Source of the DNA: Silene noctiflora
Lineage: Eukaryota; Streptophyta; Magnoliopsida; Caryophyllales; Caryophyllaceae
DNA length: 21,432 bases
Direction of reading: 5' to 3'
Assembly: GCA_009801015.1 (NCBI GenBank)
Contig: VHZZ01005465.1
Span: 50,463-71,894, forward strand
Position 1 is the stretch's first letter; every line of letters starts with the position of its first letter. This document shows, piece by piece, positions 10,201 through 17,244 of the stretch. Below the pieces are notes generated by a model. It was not told where the DNA came from. It searched no databases and saw only the letters and a program-made list of their open reading frames with translations. A program made the position numbers and the translations under genes.

Positions 10201-11953
10201 CAGTTCCTGAACTTCAGAGTGCTGTACTTGGTCACAAGTTCCAGTTTGAACGTCTAGGTATGTTTGAACCCTCTGATGATCCTTTTTTTTTTAATTAAAA
10301 TTGCTTTATTTATACTTGTTGCTTTTGATTGATTATATTCTTTCGCAAATTAATGACGGAACCGCTGTCATGCGAAGTAGTGGTTTTGCTAGTTACGCGC
10401 TACAACTCCTTTCTTGGCTGTGGTTTTGTGTGGGGACAAAATCTTGAATTTTCGGTGGACTACATTGAGTGCTGTAGTTTGTTCATTTCAGCCGATGGAA
10501 CTGCTAAATAGTTGATAGCAAGTTATCTTATTCTCAGAGAACTTATCAAACTCCTCCTGGGATCCTAATTGCTCTACTGAGAGTCTGAGAGTTGAGCATG
10601 ATCAGTAGTAGTTTCTATGTGGGCTCATAACTTGAAATCGAGCTAGATCAGCAAGTACGAAAACTGACACTTATAAGTTATACGTAATTTGCTAGGATAC
10701 CATACATCACTTCAAAAGTTTTATTTTGTCTTTAAGTTGGGTTGCCACTGTTCTTGTTTCCCCAACTATTCAGAGGTAAAAAACATGCACCAACCTCTTT
10801 ACTGTGAACTAACATGTCATTTGGGTTCCACTTAGTGCTTTTAGTTAGAACTCTATTTATGATTTTTTAGGGGGCCGCATGAAATAAGGGTAATTGTTGG
10901 GAAGTATTGAAGTTCACCATAAAGAGGAAAAAAATGAAATGCTGGTAGTGAAGGGACTTAGTGGTGGGTTAACCATCACTCCCTCTTATGTGAGGGTGAT
11001 GCATTACTCTAAGGGGGAAGGTGGGGAAATTGGCCCCTCTACGAGTCCATGGAGTATTTATTTAGTACTCCGTAATACTTATTATTAGTACCCTATCTCT
11101 TTCTTTTATGCATCACCGTCATAGTCTCCTATTTTCCTTTGTTTTTTTCCCTTCATCAACCATGTGACAACTACCCCAATCCAAGCAAGCCCAAAGTAAG
11201 AGTCATTTGCCTGAAAGGCCATCAACAAGTTTTCTTATCTAAACTCAGGGGCTTGTACGGTTATATTCCTGATTCCAACAAGCAATTTGGGGTGTTTGAG
11301 GCTTTGAGCCTTTAAATGCACACAAGTGGTATTTAAGTATTTATCTTTAACTGGTGTCCTAGAGTTCTCCCAAAGCTAGATTGATAAATTGTGGGTCTAA
11401 TTCGCCTTACCTTTGATATAATGAACTGCAGTCACTGCCTATGAGGATCTGTGGGTTACCTTTTTGGGAAATTATAATTTTTTCGTCCCACCTCTTATTC
11501 TTGCTGTATTTAGTAATTTTTTTGCTCTGAAATTACCACCTTGTACTAATAATGCGTACACAATTACCAAACATGCCTGTACTAATCAACCTTAATGGCT
11601 TAAAAGCTAGCTAAATTTTTTCCTTATTTATATGAACTTCATGATTGGATATTGTTTATATATATTTATTTGTTTTTGGGCTTCCTTTTTATTTTTAAAA
11701 TTTTTTACCTGCCAATGTCTATACTATAATTTACTTTCGTACTTGTAGCCGGATGAAATCAGAATTTGTTGCAATAAAGAGTGCCAGAATTTGTGCTCTT
11801 TTTTGTAGTAACTGGCCTGTTGTTCCTGCTAGAATAACCGTATGTTTCGCTTACATTGTAGGATACTTTGCCGTAGATAAGGACTCGACATGTGAGAAAT
11901 TGGTGTTCAACCGCACAGTCACATTAAGGGATAGTTATAAGATTGTAAAGTAG
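1216..11953 (+). CDS. OVA9: Glutaminyl-tRNA synthetase (GlnRS), 23 exons
   Basis: This class I enzyme charges tRNA-Gln with glutamine using ATP, normally in the plant cytosol. The spliced frame is 2469 nt: 822 residues from ATG 1216, or 793 from the in-frame ATG 1303, the latter matching the roughly 795 residues of the Arabidopsis protein. Long-form positions: GlnRS N-terminal tRNA-binding region about 36-220 ([18 protein letters not shown]); Lys-rich linker 222-235; nine alanines 238-246; catalytic domain from about 270 with [14 protein letters not shown] (HIGH at 313-316), RYDDTNPE and VMSKRK (534-539, the KMSKS equivalent); beta-barrel anticodon-binding region from about 600 to the end ([35 protein letters not shown]). 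All 22 junctions keep phase. A TAG at 1207-1209 stops the frame upstream. The N at 1365 makes one residue Leu or Phe; the family has Leu. No frameshift or missing catalytic motif is seen. Confidence 0.96.
1221..1228. promoter_or_regulatory. Telo-box-like motif (TAGGGTTT)
   Basis: TAGGGTTT, the reverse complement of AAACCCTA, lies five bases after the first ATG. Telo-boxes are known near transcription starts of plant translation-machinery genes, so the site fits an aminoacyl-tRNA synthetase. If it marks the promoter or leader, transcription may begin close to or after the first ATG. A second copy is in intron 2 (1652-1659). The role is inferred from motif and position only. Confidence 0.4.
1303..1305 (+). 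promoter_or_regulatory. OVA9: Probable main start codon of GlnRS
   Basis: The second in-frame ATG has A at -3 and G at +4 (CAAAGATGGCG) and follows a CT-rich stretch (tctctcttctcttcc) typical of plant leaders. Starting here gives 793 residues, the usual plant GlnRS length. The ATG at 1216 also has A at -3 but A at +4. Confidence 0.6.
5284..5438. repeat. 65-bp tandem duplication in intron 10
   Basis: Unit 1 (5284-5348) and unit 2 (5349-5427) share agtaaca-t-caattggcaa, aatctatgatcacctttta and ttcttccatgaa. Unit 2 is 14 bp longer because its tttttatt run has expanded. A third partial start (agttacattgg) follows at 5428. No coding role. Confidence 0.85.
6321..6322 (+). other. OVA9: GC splice donor of GlnRS intron 13
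   Basis: Exon 13 must end at ATCAAG (6320) and exon 14 must begin at TTTACACC (6408) to give the family sequence [14 protein letters not shown]. The base pair after the exon is GC, in the context AAG/GCAAGT, the classic strong consensus of the minor GC-AG intron class. No GT donor nearby restores the conserved protein. Confidence 0.9.
6507..7936. other. Long intron 14 of GlnRS (1430 bp) with a 35-bp tandem repeat
   Basis: The only structure I can support here is a perfect tandem duplication: 6704-6738 and 6739-6773 are identical 35-bp units (tacattattttagttcttat followed by gaaaactttgaaggt). The rest is AT-rich intronic sequence. I see no exon, no snoRNA box pair and no transposon ends. Confidence 0.7.
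9683..9850. mobile_element. Stowaway-like MITE in GlnRS intron 20
   Basis: The left end TACTCCCTCCGATTCTT and the right end, read in reverse complement as TACTCCCACCCAATCTT, form terminal inverted repeats. TA at 9683-9684 and 9849-9850 is the expected target duplication. The element is about 165 bp with no coding capacity. Its reverse complement aligns with the element starting at 18706 in the MYB gene (shared GTGAGT-GGCG and AACATTGAA blocks). Confidence 0.75.
10258..11861. other. Long intron 22 of GlnRS (1604 bp)
   Basis: It separates the codons for the last 29 residues from the rest of the gene. Around 10885-11185 there is a foldback-like stretch: catcactccctc at about 10974 pairs with gagggtgatg ending at about 11001, and gtgatgcat recurs inverted at about 11108 (atgcatcac). 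Pyrimidine/purine tracts at both edges also partly pair. This may be a degraded MITE, but I found no clean target duplication. The rest shows no recognisable feature. Confidence 0.4.
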
Positions 11954-12600
11954 CAAAGTTCGTGATTCTTGTTTGCCGCCTATTGGGAAAATATTAGTTA
12001 AAGACATCTTTGTGGATAACCAGTGAGGTAATCTACATTTGTATGCTAACTCTCCGAGGGTTTACAAGATTTTTTTATTCATATGATTTATTAAACTGAA
12101 TTTTATCCTGGTTTTTGATCTTTTGAAATATATACTCGGGAATTAATTTACTTTGCCGTCGTAATAATGTTCTGGTTTTTCTTGCACTACGCTTAACCCT
12201 CAATTCAGGCAAGATGCAATTACAGCCAAGAGTTTATGTCTTGGGAGTCTCCACTCTTCACCACCGGATTATAAAGTGGCATGGTATCATCGTAATAATG
12301 TCGCGACTCAAAATGCCATAGTATGACTAAAATGTCCCCTTGCAATCTCGCATCATTGTTTTTCTATTGGTTTGTTCTCCCTTATACCATTAGTACCAGA
12401 CTACCAGCCATGTCAGTCATGTACTGCCGTTGTTTGAAGTTGTCGGTTTTGAAATTTCTCGTATGTGCCGTAGCAACTCCATTAAGGGTGCACTGGTTTG
12501 CGTTGGGGGGTCAATACTCAAGTAGCCTTATACTTCCATAGTAAGATGTTGTCGAAGAGTTTGAGCACAGTCGAGAATCTCGTAATGCTGTCAGTTCTGT
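11954..12600 (+). other. Presumed 3' UTR of GlnRS with a possible intron
   Basis: After the TAG at 11951-11953, a candidate intron runs from 12028 (cagtgag/gtaatc) to 12208 (ccctcaattcag/gcaag). It is T-rich inside, while 12209-12600 is less AT-rich and looks exon-like but has no convincing reading frame. No certain polyadenylation site can be picked. Confidence 0.35.
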
Positions 12601-12724
12601 ATTGTTGTTTGCAATTGTCACTTGATTTGATTGCATATAGTTATCAATTAACCGACCATGTCACTTCACCATAGTAAAATTATCATCACCTTGTTTGTTC
12701 CTCTCCAATTTGTTTTTCAAGTTT

Positions 12725-12870
12725 CAACAAGTCTCCTTAAGACTACACTATTCGTCTTAAGCTTAGGACGGGTCAAGATGTCAAGTACATACCAACTGTG
12801 TATATAAGACTATATGGAAACACAATTTCTTTGGCTTAAGACGGATAGTGCTCTTAAACGAGAATTTGTG
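12725..12870. mobile_element. Inverted-repeat element (MITE-like)
   Basis: The left arm (12733-12763: ccttaagac-cactattcgtcttaagc) pairs with the right arm (12832-12870), whose reverse complement reads CACAAATTCTCGTTT then AAGAGCACTATCCGTCTTAAGC. The first 15 bases of that arm equal the terminus of the element at 18832, which has a 9-bp target duplication, so a Mutator-like MITE is likely. Target duplication is not clear here. Confidence 0.6.
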
Positions 12871-13386
12871 TTATTTTTATTTTTTATTTTTTTTTGCATA
12901 AATTTAGAACCGCGACACCATAATACAATCTAAACCATTAGCCGGAAACTAAACTCTTCATTTCTTTTAGAAAATAGAAGTTTCCTTTATTTATTTAGGA
13001 AATGAAGATGATTTCGAGTGGTTGAAAAAAAAACTTTTGAAGGTGTGTTTTAGTCCCGAAACATCGAATCGGGATCCTGTTATGTCTTTAGCTGTTGCCA
13101 TCCTCAAAACTAATATGATTTGTAGAATAAGATAATTGACAATAATTAAAAGAGAAAAGTGATGTTAAAGTCTGCATCTAAAGTGTCAACTCTTTTATCA
13201 AAGGATAACGAGATGGCTTTGGTGCTCCTTAAAAGCAACCAATGGAGACGGTTCAGAACTCTTTTTTAAGCAGGAATGCGAGATCAAATCACGCAATAAT
13301 TCTCTTAAGAGTTCCGTCAATTCACGCTATCACTTGCCAGTTGTGACTTGTGAGTCGTGAGTTGTGACTGTGAAAGGAAGGGGAGA
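12871..13386. other. Gene-free spacer
   Basis: AT-rich sequence with short frames only. The only pattern seen is a small gtgac/gtgag-rich simple repeat at about 13340-13372. No gene or clear element. Confidence 0.5.
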
Positions 13387-13619
13387 TTTGTTGGATTATG
13401 AATTTTGACCGGGTTTTGCACAAATTTTGAATAAGACGGTCGAATGCTTTATTACCTTAAAAATCTATATAAAAGTATAATAGAGAAACCACAAGACACG
13501 TATCAGCCTATTAGCATTTCAGTTTTCCACACACACGTATCAGCCTTTTAACATTTGTTGGATTATGAATTTTGACAAGATTATTACACAAATTTATGAA
13601 TAAGAAGGTTGAATATTTT
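13387..13619. repeat. Diverged direct duplication, 167 bp apart
   Basis: 13387-13450 and 13554-13619 share tttgttggattatgaatttt, then acacaaattt-gaataag and ggt-gaat. Between them, acacgtatcagcct occurs at about 13496 and again at about 13533. The whole looks like a duplicated unit with later point changes. No coding role. Confidence 0.7.
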
Positions 13620-13688
13620 CTATATAAGCGGACAACCTTGTCTTACACAACAATTAGCGGGGCTATTAGGAAAAAAGGAACACGCAAC

Positions 13689-13970
13689 TGATGTACTATC
13701 TCACTCAAACTTTTTACTTTTTGAGTTTATATGTATTTTTTTTCTGAGCATTTTGTGTTTATAAATAACATTTTAATTCTTAAACGTCAAAACTCAAAAT
13801 TAACTCAATTTATTTGTATAATTTTTGAGCTAATTATAACTTTTTAGTTTACCGTTTAAATAAACGAGCTCAGAAACATTATAGTAAAACTCAAAATTTC
13901 AAAAACAATACCCAAAAACTTCATAAAAAATCTCATAAACTACTCAAATCAGATGTAATACATCCGATGT
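13689..13970. repeat. AT-rich imperfect foldback
   Basis: The left side (tgatgtacta, ttttgagtttatatg, tttctgagc at about 13740) pairs with the right side, whose reverse complement gives gatgtattac, tttgagtagtttatg and tttctgagctc (about 13865-13970). This could be a degenerate MITE, but low-complexity composition weakens the case. From 13971 to 14860 I see nothing further. Confidence 0.4.
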
Positions 13971-14860
13971 ATAATCTATGAACTGGTGTTATTATTATTA
14001 TCATAATTGATATTTAAATTAAAGGTTTCATATATTGTAAATATTTTACTTGTTAAGAGCGTTTCTATTACGTGTAGGACGTTCGTTGATCTAACACTTT
14101 TCTTTGTTGGTGAAACGATGACAACTTTGATTGTTATATTCGTCGGTATGGGACATTTAGTTATGGCTTAATTACTAGGATTATGAGAAAAACATTTTTG
14201 GTTTGTAGACGACTTTTGAGGCAAAAAAGCAGCAGCTAGATTTAGTAGGACTTGAATTATTGTTGTCTTTATAATCTTGAAGCACAGTTCCAAACACTAT
14301 GGGTCTTGGAAATTTGTTTAATTGACTTCACATTGCAACATGGACCGAACCAAGTGTATGGACGCAAAAATATCACCAATTCCGTTCTATGCGTCGGTAT
14401 CGAATCGTCTTCTTTGTCAACAAAACTATCATGTAGTTAAATTAGTCAGGTACATTCGTTTTACAATAATGCCTCGTATATAACGGTTTTAATTGTGACC
14501 AATCACAAAATATTGCACTTTGTTTAGTCTACCTTCTGCCATGAAGTCTGGTCTGCCTTGACTTTGGACTGTGTAAAACCTATCCTTAAAACTAAACTTT
14601 TATGTACAAAAAAAAAAAACAGTTAGATCGGTATTCATATTATGACCGTGAAATTGAATTATGATTGACTTGCTTTGGTTGTGAAAGTTAGAAAAAAATG
14701 CATAAATGTTGTTTCTGTCACTATTTTTTTTTTTTTTTTGGCAGGGAACTATGACATAGATATGTTGAATCGTTTTCGATGTTAAAACCCGACAAACTAG
14801 GTCAAAGTACCAAACGAGTTATATAATTAGTCTGAGTTCAATTAGGGTTTAAAATACAAG

Positions 14861-15595
14861 TGATAAGTATTTTTTATATGCATTTTTATCCCCTATTTTA
14901 GTTCCATTTTACTAATCATTTTAACACTTTGTTTAGTATTTTGAGCTAATATCGTGTTCTAGTTGCATTGTCTTGCTTTTAACGTGTTTTGTAGGAAATC
15001 GAGTTTTTAGTAGCTAATTCCCGACGAATACGAGCAATTATCGAGAACACAAGCTAAGTAGAGTAAGGATTGGGCCATGCATGGCCAATAGCATGAAGGA
15101 ATGATCAAAGTACAAAGGAAAATGGCCCAAAATGAATATTCATGCAAAATGTAAACAATTGATTTAATGAAGCCCAAAATCCAAATGAAGTGTGGAAAAA
15201 TATCAAGGCATTGGATTCCACAAATATTCCACATTCACAAGGCACTTCCGGGCGATTAAGGACACAATTAACACAAAAACATTGGATACCCGGGCATTAA
15301 CTATGGCCATTTAAGGCATTTAACCCGGAGACTTGCGTCCCCGATCGGGGTCACCCATCCCCGATCGGGGATGTTGGTATTTAAGATCATTGGATTCCTT
15401 ATGGATTGTTTACGTTTCAAGCCTCAACTACTATATAAGGAGGGCTAGTCCCGACCTCATTTGTACACAATTTTCATATCATTCTCATACATTTTCCTTA
15501 CAAAATCTCTCTTTAGTTTCCCTTGTAATCTTTAGTTTACATTTACATTTCATACATTTTTAGTTAATCATTCACATTTAGTTATAATCTCAAGT
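14861..15595 (+). mobile_element. Probable solo or truncated LTR
   Basis: It begins TGATAAGTATTTTTTATATG, a start typical of plant LTRs, and contains a strong TATA box (ctatataagg, 15431-15440) followed by a CT-rich, gene-like leader. There is no primer-binding site, gag or pol sequence downstream, so the element is a solo LTR or a fragment. The right boundary is uncertain (about 15595, near tataatctca), and I could not match flanking 5-bp duplications. Frames within it are not convincing genes. Confidence 0.5.
15339..15370. promoter_or_regulatory. Twin 12-bp palindromes in the LTR
   Basis: CCCCGATCGGGG is perfectly palindromic and occurs twice, at 15339-15350 and 15359-15370, separated by tcacccat. 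The centres are 20 bp apart, close to two helical turns. The pair lies about 60 bp upstream of the TATA box at 15432, as expected for a U3 enhancer or repressor site. The binding partner is unknown. Confidence 0.6.
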
Positions 15596-15655
15596 TCTAT
15601 GAGGGTCAATCACCACTTCCCCGCATTTTTTTTAATCTCAAATAACTTGTACAAA

Positions 15656-15962
15656 GTATTCCTCCTCCGTCTTAATCATTTATTATCTTTAACTCCATCC
15701 TTTTCTCCCCTCTTTCTTTTTTCATCTATTCACAATACGTTCTCTCTTTCCTTAATTAGTAAAGTTTTATACTTATTTTAATCACCTCAGCTCACAACAA
15801 TACCCCACATTACCCATAGTTTATCTTATTTTAATCACCTCACATCATAACAAAGTTTTATACTTATTTTAATAGAGAATGTTATTGAGAATAAAAGGGA
15901 GTACTATATTTGAAATTAAGATATATATTTCAATTAAATAAATTATAGGGACGGAGGAAGTA
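15656..15962. mobile_element. Stowaway-like MITE sequence, composite
   Basis: The left end tattcctcctccgtc and right ends gggagta (to 15903) and gggacggaggaagta (to 15961) resemble Stowaway termini. Inside, cttattttaatcacctca and aaagttttatacttatttta each occur twice. Two overlapping or nested copies are the likely explanation. Confidence 0.5.
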
Positions 15963-16246
15963 AATTTTAAGCTCGTGTCCTCCACGAGTACCCGGCTACA
16001 AGAAAGACCCGCTAATTCTCATATTGTGGAGTATTTTAATTAAAACAAATTACAAGAAATAAATTATTCAATTCTAATATTCTCATTGAGCAATGTGTAC
16101 GATGACATGATACGCAGAGTGTACCAAGAATTAAGATATGCGGAGGATTTCAATTAAAATAAATTATAGGGATGGAGGAAGTACATTTTAAGCTGGTGTA
16201 CTCGACGAGTACCCCGCTACAAGAAAGAGCCACTAATTCCCATATT
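15914..16246. repeat. Direct duplication of about 115 bp
   Basis: 15914-16025 and 16129-16246 align along their length: aattaagatat, atttcaatta, aataaattataggga, ggaggaagta, attttaagct, cgagtacc, gctacaagaaaga and ctaattc-catatt. Offset is about 215 bp, with roughly 85% identity judged by eye. The copy includes the MITE right end, so it arose after that insertion. Confidence 0.75.
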
Positions 16247-16249
16247 TGA

Positions 16250-17244
16250 TCATTGCAACTTCCAAAATAGACCCAAGACCTCTTCATCCGTCAAATCCAC
16301 TTTTTTATCTTTGTGCTATAGTTGCATGCCATTAGTACTAGGAATTGACTCCCTTATTCATCTTCAACTTGCATCATGGTCATCACCGCGTCTAAGGCCC
16401 TGTTCAGCCATGTGAACGTGGAAATCGGCCTCCAATTTTTGTCATTAAATATACAAGTTTCACTGGAATTCATTTCAAACCTTGAAATACGGTATACTTG
16501 TATATTCATATTTGGTGTCCCATTTTTTGTGGAGCACATTGTCTCCAATTGTTAAGCCGCTCCTAATAATGGTCATTCTTTAGATAAAAAACCCAATTAT
16601 CTTCTTTTTGGGTATACACGGAAATCCTTCCAAAATGGCTTGCACCCGAAAATGAGACTAAAAGTCTACAAGATTACTATTACAAGTTTACAACATTATT
16701 TATACATTTACGTAAATATACATTTAACATCATAGAAATAGTTACACTTTGAGTCATCGAGATTCACTTCATGGAGCACAACATATTAAAATCGATTCCA
16801 TGAAACAGACGATCTTACTTGCATGGAATACCTTGCTCAGCTCAACCACATCGCGGTAAAGAAAAAGGTGAACCGTGTTCAAGAGCTAGCCCATCGACCA
16901 TCGTACAAATGAGCACTATTTGCCTCCATCTTTTAACGAGATAAAATGAGATCGTGCTCCGTCCAGCTGTTCGCAAAACACAACGGCTTTGTACGAGAAA
17001 ACAGTTAACTTGATCCCTTGTACTTACCAAAGGCCTATCTCGAAAAAAAAAAAAAAAAAAGGAGGCTATGCTTGTTCATATCTTCTAAGAATATTTTTGG
17101 TGGGAATTTTCTTCTTAGATCATAATTATAGAACCCATTTTTCTACATCTTATATAGACTATTAATAGAAAGGGCCAAAGGAGGGCCTTACCCTACGATT
17201 AATTAGCCACCCCCTAAATATAGATACGCCACGTAATCATTCTG
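16250..17244. other. Gene-free spacer and MYB 3' flank
   Basis: A stretch starting aaggccctgttcagcca (about 16394) resembles the end of a non-autonomous DNA transposon, but I found no partner end. An A-run lies at 17043-17060. The part nearest 17244 should contain the 3' UTR of the minus-strand MYB gene. No other gene is supported. Confidence 0.4.

Larger units (their letters stand above)
1216..11953 (+). other. OVA9: Exon map of the GlnRS gene
   Basis: Coding exons, placed by splice sites and reading frame against the known family: 1216-1437, 1532-1582, 1694-1765, 2415-2514, 2643-2738, 3820-3881, 4016-4117, 4210-4305, 4519-4671, 4750-4805, 5593-5683, 5774-5860, 6123-6320, 6408-6506, 7937-8068, 8173-8309, 8582-8681, 8750-8845, 9030-9130, 9213-9318, 9957-10046, 10128-10257, 11862-11953. 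All introns are GT-AG except intron 13, which is GC-AG. The long introns are 5 (2739-3819), 10 (4806-5592), 14 (6507-7936), 20 (9319-9956) and 22 (10258-11861). Intron 5 holds a poly-T run near 3400 and nothing else that I recognise. Confidence 0.93.

Noticed and set aside
12323..12541. Plus-strand 72-residue frame after GlnRS
   Set aside because: It lies in the presumed 3' UTR, has no domain and no splice link to GlnRS, whose C-terminus is already complete.
16394..16560. Transposon with end aaggccctgttcagcca
   Set aside because: The motif resembles a DNA transposon terminus, but no matching opposite end or target duplication was found.
16842..17030. Minus-strand frame between the LTR region and MYB
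   Set aside because: Short, with no known motif; flanked by an A-run, but no retrogene source was recognised.
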